A DNA stretch of 64,000 nucleotides, taken from the NCBI RefSeq assembly GCF_036237315.1, contig NZ_CP108356.1:6577501-6641500 (forward strand), read 5' to 3'. The notes under the pieces are model-generated. The model worked only from the letters and a program-made list of their open reading frames with translations, did not search any database and had not been told where the DNA came from. Below are positions 41,177 through 49,977 of the stretch, piece after piece. The DNA comes from Streptomyces sp. NBC_01351 (lineage in GTDB: Bacteria > Actinomycetota > Actinomycetes > Streptomycetales > Streptomycetaceae). Positions within the stretch are counted from its first letter, which is position 1, and every line of letters begins with the position of its first letter. Both the position numbers and the translations under genes were made by a program.

Positions 41177-42376
41177 CTAGAGCAGCGCGAACTGCCCGCC
41201 CGGCCCCTCCTCCTGGTGGTCCAGTACCGAGGCGGGGCGCCGGGCCCAGCGCGGCGGAGGCAGCACCCCGGCCGCCCGCAGCTCGGCCGCGGACAGGTCG
41301 GGGCCAGGGCCCTGGCCGGGGCCGGGGCCGGGGCCCGGGCCGGGCCCCGGCTCGAAGGCCGCCCGCTCCGGGGTCAGACCGGCCAGCAGCGCCAGGGTCG
41401 TCACCAGCGCCAACAGCTCCGAGGTCCAGGCCTGCGGCCACTCGGCCGGACCCAGCGCCGCCAGCCCGTCCGCATCCGGAGCGCGGTGCGCGACCCGGGC
41501 CGCGAACCAGGCCTCCAGCACCCGGACGCCCTGCGCCTCGTACTCCCAGGCCCCGGCGGGCACGGGGGAGACGGTGCCCGTACCGAGGCTCAGGGTCTCG
41601 CTCTCCGCGTCGTACGCGAGCTCGTGCGGCCACGCCCCGACCGCCGAGCGGACGTACGGCCGGCGCCCGCCCGGCAGCCGGGGCGGCTCGCCGCCGCGCG
41701 CCCCGCGCAGCTGGACGGTGAGCAGCCGGTGCCCCAGCTCCAGCCCGGCCCGCCAGCGGTCGGGGTCGGCCGCCAGCGGGACCTCGTACCCCCGCGGCCC
41801 GGGGCGGCCCGCCGCGAGGATCCAGCACAGCAGGTCCTCGGGGGTGACCCAGCCGCCGTAGCGCTCGCCGAGCAGGGGCAGCAGGCCCGGGGCGACATTG
41901 GGCTCCGCACCGCCGGGGCGCCGGTGCAGGGGGCGGATCCGCCCGAGCCGGCCGGCCGGGAGGTGTGCGCTGACCAGCAGCTCGGGGGTCTCGACGGCGA
42001 ACAGCTGGTGCTCGTCCAGGACCCGCCACAGCTCGGGGCGGGCCGAGTCGATGAGCCGCTGGTCGGGCAGGAGCCACTGCTCGTCGAAGGGCTCGCGGAG
42101 CACCCGTACGGGTTCCGGGCACGGGCCGGGCTCGTCCGCGAAACGGGCCGTCGCCGCCGACCGCTGACCCGGCAGCGCGGCCGCCCCGGCGGCGGGCGTA
42201 CGCAGCCGGCTCGGCCGGAACAGCCGCTCCCGCTCGGCGGCTTCGGCGCCGGTCAGGGCCGCCCAGCGGGTGCGCAGGGCGGCGGGATCGGGCGCGGCCA
42301 CCCAGTCCCGGCCCAGGCGCAGGCCGCCCACGGACCAGGGCATCAGATCGTCCAGCAGCGCTACGTCTTCGCTCAC
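41177..42376 (-). CDS. type ISP restriction/modification-like protein (C-terminal specificity type), orphan
   Basis: 399 residues. The sequence follows the Streptomyces proteins annotated as type ISP restriction/modification enzyme: MPWSVGGLRLGRDWVAAPD, LFRPSRLRTPAAGAAALPGQ, EPFDEQWLLPDQRLIDSARPELW, RPLHRRPGGAEPNVAPGLL and GARGGEPPRLPGGRRPYVR. It corresponds to the C-terminal target-recognition part of LlaGI/LlaBIII-type enzymes without methylase or helicase-nuclease domains. No partner gene adjoins, so restriction activity is doubtful. A (GP)n stretch near residue 345 is a low-complexity insert. Confidence 0.75.
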   Translation of the reverse strand: MSEDVALLDDLMPWSVGGLRLGRDWVAAPDPAALRTRWAALTGAEAAERERLFRPSRLRTPAAGAAALPGQRSAATARFADEPGPCPEPVRVLREPFDEQWLLPDQRLIDSARPELWRVLDEHQLFAVETPELLVSAHLPAGRLGRIRPLHRRPGGAEPNVAPGLLPLLGERYGGWVTPEDLLCWILAAGRPGPRGYEVPLAADPDRWRAGLELGHRLLTVQLRGARGGEPPRLPGGRRPYVRSAVGAWPHELAYDAESETLSLGTGTVSPVPAGAWEYEAQGVRVLEAWFAARVAHRAPDADGLAALGPAEWPQAWTSELLALVTTLALLAGLTPERAAFEPGPGPGPGPGPGQGPGPDLSAAELRAAGVLPPPRWARRPASVLDHQEEGPGGQFALL

Positions 42377-42496
42377 GCCGCCGATGGTAGCGACGGGGCC
42401 CGGCGGCCGGGCTGCGCCCAGGCCGAAGAGCTACGCTCCTTGTGTAGGCGTATGCGGTGTATGACGTGCATGCGTCGAACCGACCGAGGAGACGTC

Positions 42497-42664
42497 ATGA
42501 GTCAGTACGACGAATACTCGACTCCGTCGCAGGCCGAGGGGGAACGGCTCGACGAGGACATGGACGAGACCCAGATGAAGCAGACGCACCACCCCAAGAC
42601 GACGCGCACCACGCCCTCTCAGGCCGAGGGCGAGCGGGGCGCGGAGGACGACGAGAAGCGGTAG
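42497..42664 (+). CDS. small acidic protein with repeated PSQAEGER motif
   Basis: 55 residues from ATG 42497 (GAGGAG ahead). The motif TPSQAEGER occurs twice (about residues 9-17 and 39-47) around an acidic DEDMDETQMKQTHH centre. Tiny proteins with this motif are conserved in Streptomyces; function unknown. It is probably intrinsically disordered. Confidence 0.72.
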   Translation: MSQYDEYSTPSQAEGERLDEDMDETQMKQTHHPKTTRTTPSQAEGERGAEDDEKR

Positions 42665-42712
42665 CGGCCACCGGCGCCGGCGCCCCGGCTCCCCGCCGCC
42701 CCGGCGCCGTTC

Positions 42713-43462
42713 TCAGTGCGCGTCGACCGTGACCGTGAAGGAGAACCGGTCGCCGCGGTAGCGGATCCGGGCCACGTCCACCGCCCGGCCGTCCTCGTCG
42801 TACGTCACGCCCGTGTAGTGCAGGATCGGGCTGAGCAGCGGGACCTGGAGCAGCTCGGCCGTCTCCGGGTCGGCGAGCCGGGCCTCGACCGTGTCCGTGA
42901 TCCGGCTGATGCGCACCCCGACCACGTCCCGCAGCACCTTCGTCATCGGCCACCGTTCGAGATCGGCGAGGTCCACGGACTCGGCGAACTCCGGAAGGAC
43001 CGCGTTCTCCGCCCAGTTGCTCGGCTCGCCGCTCTCCCGGTCGTGGCGCAGCCGGCGGTACGTGACCACCTCCGCCGTGTCCGGGAAGTGCTCCAGCAGC
43101 TCCCCGGACACCGCCGTCCGACCGTGCCCGAGGATCGTCGTGCGCTCGCCCGACTGCTGGGCCACGATCGCGTCGACCGAGCCCAGCAGCCGCACCGGGG
43201 CGGCCCGAAGGGCCCCCGGCTCGATGAAGGTGCCGCGCCGCCGGTGCCGGCTGATCAGGCCCTCGCCCTCCAGCTCCTTGAGCGCCTGCCGCATGGTCAG
43301 CACGCTCACCCCGTAGTGCTCGGCGAGCTGCTCCTCGGTGGGCAGCCGCAGCGAGGCGTCCGGGGTGCGCCCGAGTATCGAGGCGCGCAGCGACTGTGAG
43401 ACCTGGTACCAGAGCGGCAGTTTCCGGTTCAGGACCAGCGAGTCGGGGGCGAAGGCGGTCAC
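42713..43462 (-). CDS. GntR/HutC family regulator
   Basis: 249 residues. The N-terminal winged helix has LPTEEQLAEHYGVSVLTMRQALKEL; the C-terminal domain (about residues 90-249) is the UTRA ligand-binding fold of HutC-type regulators (SPILHYTGVTYDEDGRAVDV). It lies 45 bp after hmgA on the same strand, so it is probably co-transcribed and may regulate tyrosine or homogentisate catabolism. The ligand is not known. Confidence 0.9.
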   Translation of the reverse strand: MTAFAPDSLVLNRKLPLWYQVSQSLRASILGRTPDASLRLPTEEQLAEHYGVSVLTMRQALKELEGEGLISRHRRRGTFIEPGALRAAPVRLLGSVDAIVAQQSGERTTILGHGRTAVSGELLEHFPDTAEVVTYRRLRHDRESGEPSNWAENAVLPEFAESVDLADLERWPMTKVLRDVVGVRISRITDTVEARLADPETAELLQVPLLSPILHYTGVTYDEDGRAVDVARIRYRGDRFSFTVTVDAH

Positions 43463-43507
43463 GGGTGGGGTCTCCGTAGGGCTGACAGGGGCGGTGTCCT
43501 GCGCATA

Positions 43508-44821
43508 TTAGGCGCGGAAGTGGCGCTGGAGCCCCTGCCAGACGTCGTCGTATGCGCGCTGGAGGTGGTCCGCGCCGGCCGCCTGGGCGGTGGCGGTGAT
43601 CGGCCAGCGGGTCTCGAACATGAAGGCCAGGCCGTCGTCGATCTTCTGCGGCTTCAGCTCGGCGGCGCTCGCCCGGTCGAAGGTCTCACGGTCCGGACCG
43701 TGCGCGGACATCATGTTGTGGAGCGAGCCGCCGCCGGGGACGAAGCCCTCGGCCTTGGCGTCGTAGGCGCCCTCGATCAGGCCCATGTACTCGCTCATCA
43801 CGTTGCGGTGGAAGTAGGGCGGGCGGAAGGTGTCCTCGCCGACCAGCCAGCGCGGGGCGAAGACCACGAAGTCCACGCCCGCGAGCCCGGGGGTGTCGGT
43901 GGGCGCGGTCAGCACGGTGAAGATCGACGGGTCCGGGTGGTCGTAGCTGATGGACCCGATCACATTGAAACGGCGCAGGTCGTAGACGTACGGGACGTGC
44001 GTGCCGTGCCAGGCGACGACGTCCAGCGGGGAGTGGTCGTAGGTGGCCGACCAGAGGTTGCCGCAGAACTTGTTGACCACCTCGGTCGGCCGCTCCACGT
44101 CCTCGTACGAAGCGACGGGCGCCCGGAAGTCCCGCGAGGCCGCGAGACCGTTGGCGCCGATCGGGCCGAGGTTCGGCAGCTCGAAGGGCTGGCCGTAGTT
44201 CTCGCAGACGTAGCCGCGGGCGTCGTCCCCGAGGAGCTCAACGCGGAAGCGCACGCCGCGGGGGATCAGGGCCATCTCGCCGGGGCCGGCGCTGAGCAGG
44301 CCGAGCTCGGTGCGCAGGAGCAGCCCGCCGCGCTCCGGGACGATCAGCAGCTCGCCGTCGGAGTCGCTGAACACCCGGTCGGTCATGTCGGCGTTCGCGG
44401 CGTAGAGGTGGATGGCCATGCCCGTGCGCTGCGCCGCGTCGCCGTTGCCGCCCAGGGTCCACAAACCGGCCAGGAAGTCGGTGCCGGGGGCCGGGTCGGG
44501 CAGCGGGTTCCAGCGCAGCCGGTTGGGGTCCGCGGCGGCCTCGGTGAAGGGCGCGGTGCGCAGGGCCCCGTTGTCCACGCGGGTGAAGGGCGGGTGCGCG
44601 GCCGAGGGGCGGATCCGGTAGAGCCAGGAGCGGCGGTTGTGGGTGCGGGGCTCGGTGAAGGCGCTGCCGCTGAGCTGCTCTGCGTAGAGGCCGAGCGGGG
44701 CCCGCTGGGGCGAGTTCCGGCCGAGCGGCAGTGCACCGGGCACGGCCTCCGAGCTGTGCTCGTTCCCGAAGCCGGTGAGGTACTCCAGCCCCTCCGCCGT
44801 CTTCCTGGCCTGCTCGCTCAT
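43508..44821 (-). CDS. hmgA: homogentisate 1,2-dioxygenase
   Basis: 437 residues from ATG 44821. It opens homogentisate to maleylacetoacetate with O2 and Fe(II) in tyrosine/phenylalanine catabolism. Iron ligands are visible: H338 and E344 in [11 protein letters not shown] and H374 in MMSAHGPD, with a further His at 368. The N-terminus has the family [13 protein letters not shown]. Length is normal. Upstream is a 9-bp inverted repeat operator. The next steps (maleylacetoacetate isomerase, fumarylacetoacetase) are not in the window. Confidence 0.97.
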   Translation of the reverse strand: MSEQARKTAEGLEYLTGFGNEHSSEAVPGALPLGRNSPQRAPLGLYAEQLSGSAFTEPRTHNRRSWLYRIRPSAAHPPFTRVDNGALRTAPFTEAAADPNRLRWNPLPDPAPGTDFLAGLWTLGGNGDAAQRTGMAIHLYAANADMTDRVFSDSDGELLIVPERGGLLLRTELGLLSAGPGEMALIPRGVRFRVELLGDDARGYVCENYGQPFELPNLGPIGANGLAASRDFRAPVASYEDVERPTEVVNKFCGNLWSATYDHSPLDVVAWHGTHVPYVYDLRRFNVIGSISYDHPDPSIFTVLTAPTDTPGLAGVDFVVFAPRWLVGEDTFRPPYFHRNVMSEYMGLIEGAYDAKAEGFVPGGGSLHNMMSAHGPDRETFDRASAAELKPQKIDDGLAFMFETRWPITATAQAAGADHLQRAYDDVWQGLQRHFRA

Positions 44822-44843
44822 CTGCTGCTCCCGCTCCGTAGAA

Positions 44844-44871
44844 GGAATCCTATGGTTGACAGTAGGATTCC
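44844..44871. promoter_or_regulatory. operator/promoter dyad of hmgA
   Basis: GGAATCCTA at 44844-44852 and TAGGATTCC at 44863-44871 form a perfect 9-bp dyad with a 10-bp spacer, 23 bp before the hmgA start. On the hmgA strand the proximal arm contains TAGGAT, a plausible -10. The co-transcribed GntR protein is one candidate binder. Confidence 0.65.
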
Positions 44872-45003
44872 GCGGCCCGCGCGTCAACGGTGGACGGAAG
44901 CGGATCGGCTCCGCGCGGGACGCCGAGCGGCTCCGCATGGACGTTGATCGGATTCGTGCGGAGGGGGATCCCAAAAGATGAACAATGCTCTACTCTCACG
45001 CGC

Positions 45004-47142
45004 ATGTCGTGGACCCGCAGGTTTCCTGCCGTGCCGGCGGCGTTCCTCGCCGCCCTCCTCGCTCTCCTGTCCCTCCTCGTCGCCGCGCCCCCCGCGAGCG
45101 CGCACGAGGAGCGCCCCGTCACCTTCCCCGACGGCACCGGATCCGTCCCCGAATACCGCAAGGCGGAGCCGGACCTGGTGGTCTGCAAGACGGACCGGCC
45201 CGACTTCGAACGCCGGATATCCGGCTTCCCGCAGGAGCTCAAGGACCGCAACCTCGCCCTGTTCGAGCAGTGCGGGAAGAGCGGCTACCGCCACCTCCAG
45301 CAGGCCGTCGACGCCGTCGACCGGCCCGGGATGAACATCGCGATCCTCCCCGGCCTGTACGAGGAGGAGCCCTCGCTCGGCACCCCGACGGGGGAGTGCG
45401 CCTCGCTCAAGGCTCCGAACTCCTCGCTCGGCTACCAGATCCTCAGCTACGAGCAGCAGGTGGCCTGCCGCCACAACCAGAACCTCGTCGCCATCCTCGG
45501 CAAGACGAACCTGCAGATCGAGGGCACCGGCGCCTCCCGCATGGACGTCGTCATCGACGCCAAGTACCAGAAGCTCAACGGCATCCGCGCCGACAAGTCC
45601 AACGGCGTCTACTTCCGGAACTTCACCGCCCAGCGCACCACCTTCAACTCGCTGTACGTGCTCGCGGCCGACGGCTTCGTCATCGACGACGTGCTCACCC
45701 GCTGGAACGACGAGTACGGCTTCCTGACCTTCGCCAGCGACCACGGGCTCTACAAGAACTGCGAGTCGTACGGGAACGGCGACTCCGGCATCTACCCCGG
45801 CAGCGCCTCCAACATCAACGACGGACGCGGCTACGACGTCCCCCGCTACTCCATCGAGATCACCGGCTGCCGCAGCCACCACAACATGGTCGGCTACTCG
45901 GGCACCGCGGGCGACTCCGTGTGGGTGCACGACAACGAGTTCGACCAGAACATGGGCGGCGCCTCCATGGACAGCGCCTTCCCCGGCCACCCCGGACTCC
46001 CGCAGAACCACGCCAAGTTCGAGCGGAACCTGATCCACGACAACAACCAGGACTACTACGGGTACGTGGCCGACGGCACCTGCGCCAAGCCGCCCATCGA
46101 GCGCGGCTACGAGCGGGGCGTGGTCTGCCCGCAGATCTCCATGCCCCCGGGCACCGGCATCATCACCGCCGGCGGCAACTGGAACCTCTACGAGAACAAC
46201 TGGGTGTACGGGCATCAGCGCGCCGGCTTCTTCCTCAGCGCCGTCCCCGCCTTCATCCGCGGCGAGGAGGCGTGGTCCAAGCAGACGGACACCTCCCACC
46301 ACAACCGGTACGCCGCGAACGTCATGGGCAAGGACAAGTCCGGCGCCGCCCGCCCCAACGGCATGGACGTGTGGTGGGACGGCCAGGGCCGCGGCAACTG
46401 CTGGCAGGACGGCCCCGACGGCTCCACCCCGGGCACGGTCCCGCAGTGCGGCGCAGCGCGCGGCGAGGTCTCGGGGGCCTCGGCCCGCCTCGTCGGCGAA
46501 CCGGTCAAGCTGGTCCAGCTCCTCGTCTGCGCCGACTACAGCGTCCAGGCCCGCAAACTCCCGGCCGGCTGCGACTGGTACGGCGCACGCGGCCTGGAGC
46601 GGGTCGAGACCCAGCTCGCGCTGGCCGTGGCGGCGGTCCTCCTCCTGGTCGGCGGGGTCCTGTGGTGGCGCCGCCTGCGCACCTCCCGCCTCGGCACGGT
46701 GGCCTCCCTCCTCGGCCTGGCGGGCCTGGCCCTGGACGTGGCCGGCTCCACCATGTCCCTCACCGCGACCTTCGTCCCCGCGCTGGCCCTCCTCCTGCTC
46801 GGCCTGTGGTGGACGGGAGCGGGCCTCGCCCTGCGCCCCACCCGCCCCTGGCTGGCCCGCCTGACCCTGCTGCTGGCCGGACTGACCCTGCTGGACGCCT
46901 TCGACAAGGCGGTCCTGATGATCCCCTGGACCCCCCTGAGCCCCGCCTGGCTAAGGGCCCTGGTGGCCGTGGTCTGGGTCCTGTGGGCGGTCGTCGCCTC
47001 GGCCCGCCCCGGCAACCCGGCCCGCCCCTCCGGCCCCGGCGGCGACCCGGCCGGAGACCGCACCCCCGTCCCGGCGGGCCCCTCCCCGTCCCTGCGCGCG
47101 ACAGCCCCCGAACCCCCGTCCACCCCGGAGGCCACCGCATGA
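45004..47142 (+). CDS. secreted/membrane right-handed beta-helix protein (NosD-like)
   Basis: 712 residues from ATG 45004. A signal peptide ends near ASA (residue 34). Residues about 60-530 are a right-handed parallel beta-helix of short N/D/G-rich turns (NGVYFRNFTAQRTTFNSLYV, DHGLYKNCESYGNGDSG, ERNLIHDNNQDYYGYV). The C-terminus has five hydrophobic helices (about residues 540-670) and a Pro-rich tail. NosD-type beta-helix proteins work in periplasmic copper handling, and a cupredoxin lipoprotein follows in the same operon. The combination of beta-helix and a five-helix anchor is unusual. Confidence 0.85.
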   Translation: MSWTRRFPAVPAAFLAALLALLSLLVAAPPASAHEERPVTFPDGTGSVPEYRKAEPDLVVCKTDRPDFERRISGFPQELKDRNLALFEQCGKSGYRHLQQAVDAVDRPGMNIAILPGLYEEEPSLGTPTGECASLKAPNSSLGYQILSYEQQVACRHNQNLVAILGKTNLQIEGTGASRMDVVIDAKYQKLNGIRADKSNGVYFRNFTAQRTTFNSLYVLAADGFVIDDVLTRWNDEYGFLTFASDHGLYKNCESYGNGDSGIYPGSASNINDGRGYDVPRYSIEITGCRSHHNMVGYSGTAGDSVWVHDNEFDQNMGGASMDSAFPGHPGLPQNHAKFERNLIHDNNQDYYGYVADGTCAKPPIERGYERGVVCPQISMPPGTGIITAGGNWNLYENNWVYGHQRAGFFLSAVPAFIRGEEAWSKQTDTSHHNRYAANVMGKDKSGAARPNGMDVWWDGQGRGNCWQDGPDGSTPGTVPQCGAARGEVSGASARLVGEPVKLVQLLVCADYSVQARKLPAGCDWYGARGLERVETQLALAVAAVLLLVGGVLWWRRLRTSRLGTVASLLGLAGLALDVAGSTMSLTATFVPALALLLLGLWWTGAGLALRPTRPWLARLTLLLAGLTLLDAFDKAVLMIPWTPLSPAWLRALVAVVWVLWAVVASARPGNPARPSGPGGDPAGDRTPVPAGPSPSLRATAPEPPSTPEATA

Positions 47143-47372
47143 GCACCCACCCCACCGGGTCGGCACCCGCCCGGCCCCACACCGCCGAACCGACCGGGAG
47201 CCCCCACCCGGCAGCCCCGGCCAGGCCCGCCCCGGCGGCCTCCGCCGCCCGTCGTCCCACCCGTCGCCCCGCCCGGGCGCGGGGCGGGGCCCGCCCGGGG
47301 CCCCGGCACCACCGGCACCAGCGGCTCGACCGGCATCGCCCGGCCGGCCGCACCGGGGGAGGGACGCGGTGA
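47139..47372 (+). CDS. 77-residue Pro/Ala/Arg/His-rich protein
   Basis: ATG 47139 overlaps the previous stop (ATGA), and its own stop overlaps the cupredoxin start (GTGA). Third codon positions are almost all G or C. The peptide is disordered, with Pro/Ala runs and a basic His-rich end (GPRHHRHQRLDRHRPAG). The tight coupling on both sides argues that it is translated. It may be a metal-binding tail or only a coupling element. Confidence 0.5.
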   Translation: MSTHPTGSAPARPHTAEPTGSPHPAAPARPAPAASAARRPTRRPARARGGARPGPRHHRHQRLDRHRPAGRTGGGTR

Positions 47373-48271
47373 GTGACGACCCTTCCGTCGAGCGCATCCG
47401 GTGCGACGTCTGCGCGGCCCCGCCCCGGATACCGCGCGGGCGCGGCCGGACCGCCCGGACCGCGGCCCTGCTCGCCCTCGTCCTGATCCTGGCAGGCGGC
47501 GCGGTGACGGGCTGCGGCGGGCGGGCCACCACCCACCACAAGCCCGGCACCACCCACGAGCAGGCCTCCGGCAACGTGGGCACCCTGCTCACCACCGAAG
47601 ACGGCGCGGGCCACCGCCTCCGAGAGGTCCCGGCCGAGGGCGCGCCGGAGGTCCAGCTCGCCGCCCGTCCGGACTCCGAGGACGGCTGGAACCTCCAACT
47701 GACGGTGAAGAACTACCGCTTCACCCCCGACAGCACCGGCGGAGCGGCCCTGCCGGGCGCTGGCCACGCGCACCTGGAGCTCGACGGACGCAAACTCGCC
47801 CGGCTGTACGGCCCCTGGTTCCACCTGCCCGCCGCGCAGGTCCCCGAGGGCGCGCACACCCTGACCGTCCGCCTCTACGCGGACGACCACACCGCCTGGG
47901 CGGTCTCCGGCAAGCCGGTCGAGGGCACGCTCCAGCTCACCGCCGCCGCCCCGGGCGGGACCGGCGGCCACGGCCACACCCCACCGCCGTCCCCGGCGAC
48001 GCCGGAGGCCGACCGCACGGTCAGCGTCACCGTCCGGGACGGCAAGGTCAGCCCCGCCCCCGCCCGCACCGAGCTGCGGCGCGGCGAGCGGGTCACCCTG
48101 CGCGTCACGAGCGACCGCGCGGACACCCTGCACGTCCACGGCTACGACAAGGAACTCACCCTGCCCGCAGGCCAGGAGGCCACCCTGACCCTGACGGTCG
48201 ACCGTACGGGCCTCTTCGAGGTCGAGACCCACGAGTCCGGCCTCGTCCTGACCCAACTCCTCGTCCGATGA
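47369..48271 (+). CDS. cupredoxin-domain lipoprotein
   Basis: 300 residues from GTG 47369. After a basic start with a CDVCAAP pair comes a membrane helix ending in GGAVTGCGG, a likely lipobox (Cys about residue 49). A middle domain (about residues 85-195) has GHAHLELDGRKLARLYGPWFHLP. A His-containing linker leads to a C-terminal cupredoxin fold (RVTLRVTSDRADTLHVHGYDKELTLPAG and a closing FEVETHESG). HVHGYD and THESG are the usual copper-contacting segments of such domains. It is probably an extracytoplasmic copper-binding lipoprotein. Confidence 0.85.
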   Translation: MSDDPSVERIRCDVCAAPPRIPRGRGRTARTAALLALVLILAGGAVTGCGGRATTHHKPGTTHEQASGNVGTLLTTEDGAGHRLREVPAEGAPEVQLAARPDSEDGWNLQLTVKNYRFTPDSTGGAALPGAGHAHLELDGRKLARLYGPWFHLPAAQVPEGAHTLTVRLYADDHTAWAVSGKPVEGTLQLTAAAPGGTGGHGHTPPPSPATPEADRTVSVTVRDGKVSPAPARTELRRGERVTLRVTSDRADTLHVHGYDKELTLPAGQEATLTLTVDRTGLFEVETHESGLVLTQLLVR

Positions 48272-48570
48272 CCCGCCCACAGCCGCATCCACCGCACCGG
48301 CCCACGCACTCACCGCACCGGCACCCGCGCCAACACGGGCGCCCGCGCCCGCGCCGACACCCACACCCGGGTCCGCGCCTGCACCCGCACCCGCGCCGAC
48401 ACCCACACGTGTTGCCGCACCCGCACCCGCACCCGCACCCGCACCCGCACCCGCACCCGCACCCGCACCCGCGGTCCGTCGCCGCGGTCCGGCTCCCCGG
48501 ACTCGGGCCCGAGTCCGGGAAGTCAGGCCGAGCCTGCGGCGGGACGCCGACCCCGGCCGGCCGGTGGTGA
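48268..48570 (+). CDS. 100-residue His-Pro repeat protein
   Basis: ATG 48268 overlaps the cupredoxin stop, and TGA 48568-48570 overlaps the next start. The peptide has 21 His, including nine consecutive Pro-His pairs from a CCGCAC hexamer array at 48415-48468, flanked by further HPHP and RRHPH segments. Of the three frames here, this one has the highest G/C at third positions, supporting translation. A His-Pro ladder can chelate Cu, Ni or Zn, in keeping with the neighbouring cupredoxin. No signal peptide is visible. The alternative is that the following membrane protein is extended by an (AP)n leader in its own frame, but no start codon supports that. Confidence 0.5.
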   Translation: MTRPQPHPPHRPTHSPHRHPRQHGRPRPRRHPHPGPRLHPHPRRHPHVLPHPHPHPHPHPHPHPHPHPRSVAAVRLPGLGPESGKSGRACGGTPTPAGRW

Positions 48571-49928
48571 GCCCCGTCGGGCCGGGGCCCGCCCCGGGCG
48601 CGGGCGTTGGCGGCGCCGGCCAGGACGTGGTCCTCCACCCGACCGATCCGCTCACCGCGCTCGCGCACGGGATCGGCTCCCAGCACGACCTGCCGATCTC
48701 TCCCTTCTACGCATTCGCGGGCGCCTTCGCCGCGCTCTTCGTCTCCTTCCTCGCACTCGGCCTGCTCTGGTCGACCTCCCGCTTCCGTGGAGACCGCTCG
48801 GGGCTCGCCCTCCCCGCCGCCCTCCAGCGGGCGGTCGACGCACCGGCCACCCGTACCGCCCTGCGCGCACTCGGCCTCGCCGCCGCACTCGCCGTCCTGC
48901 TCCACCTCCTTCTCGGCCCCGACGACCCCGAGCGCAACCCCGCTCCCGGCGCCGTCTACGTACTCCTCTGGGTCGGACTCGTCCCCGCCTCCCTCCTCCT
49001 CGGGCCCGTCTGGCGCCCCCTCAACCCGCTCCGCACCCTGCACCGCCTGCTCTCCCGGGCCCTGCCCCGCCGCACCCCCGGCCGCCCCCTCCCCGCCCGG
49101 CTGGGCCAATGGCCGGCCGCCGCCGGGCTGTTCGCCTTCACCTGGCTCGAACTCGTCGCTCCCGATCCCGCATCCACCACCACCCTCCTGATCGCCCTCA
49201 CCCTGTACGCCACCGCCCAGCTGCTGCTCGCCGCCCGCTTCGGCGAGCGCTGGTTCGACGACGGAGACGCCTTCGAGGCGTACTCCGCCCTCCTTGCCCG
49301 ACTCTCCCCCCTCGGCCGCCGCAATGACGGCCGCCTCGTCCTCCGCAACCCATTCCACGGACTCGACGCGACACCCGAGCGGCCCGGACTCGTCGCCACC
49401 GTCTGCGTCCTCCTCGGCTCCACCGCCTACGACGGCTTCTCCGACAACCCCTCGTGGATCGACACCCTGCAGACCTCCCCCCTCGGCCGCACCCCCACAG
49501 CCACCCTCGGACTACTCGCTTCCATTGCCCTCGTCGCCACCCTGTACTGCCTGTGCGCGGCGGCCACCCGTCTCGTCAGCGGCCCGCACCCCGGCCCGCT
49601 GACCGCCTTCGCGCACTCACTCGTGCCGATCGCGCTCGGCTATCTCATCGCCCACTACTTCTCCCTCCTGGTAGTCGAAGGACCACGCACGGTAAGCATG
49701 ACACTGGGCACTGACAACGCCCCCGAACCCTTGCCGCCACTGGGTCCCGGCGGTCTCGCCGCCCTCCAGGTCATCGCCGTCGTCACCGGCCACGTGCTCG
49801 GAGTCGTCGCGGCCCACGACCGCTCCGTACGGCTCTTCCCGCCCGCGAAGGCGGTGGCCGGACAACTCCCGCTGCTCGCGCTGATGATCACGTACACCAT
49901 CGGAGGGCTGAGCCTCCTGCTGAACTAG
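48564..49928 (+). CDS. polytopic membrane protein of the cupredoxin operon
   Basis: 454 residues from GTG 48564 (GTG 48567 gives a GTGA overlap). About ten transmembrane helices span from residue 45 to the end, with a His-containing first loop (VVLHPTDPLTALAHGIGSQHD) and a second His cluster near the last helices (YLIAHYFSLLV, VAAHDRSVRL). No known transporter family is recognised; the topology is that of a permease or electron-transfer membrane protein. As the last gene of the operon with beta-helix and cupredoxin proteins, it is a candidate metal transporter. Confidence 0.75.
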   Translation: MVSPVGPGPAPGAGVGGAGQDVVLHPTDPLTALAHGIGSQHDLPISPFYAFAGAFAALFVSFLALGLLWSTSRFRGDRSGLALPAALQRAVDAPATRTALRALGLAAALAVLLHLLLGPDDPERNPAPGAVYVLLWVGLVPASLLLGPVWRPLNPLRTLHRLLSRALPRRTPGRPLPARLGQWPAAAGLFAFTWLELVAPDPASTTTLLIALTLYATAQLLLAARFGERWFDDGDAFEAYSALLARLSPLGRRNDGRLVLRNPFHGLDATPERPGLVATVCVLLGSTAYDGFSDNPSWIDTLQTSPLGRTPTATLGLLASIALVATLYCLCAAATRLVSGPHPGPLTAFAHSLVPIALGYLIAHYFSLLVVEGPRTVSMTLGTDNAPEPLPPLGPGGLAALQVIAVVTGHVLGVVAAHDRSVRLFPPAKAVAGQLPLLALMITYTIGGLSLLLN

Positions 49929-49977
49929 ACGGACGAGCGCGTCCAGGCCCCCGCCGAACCGAGAACCGAGGAGCGGC

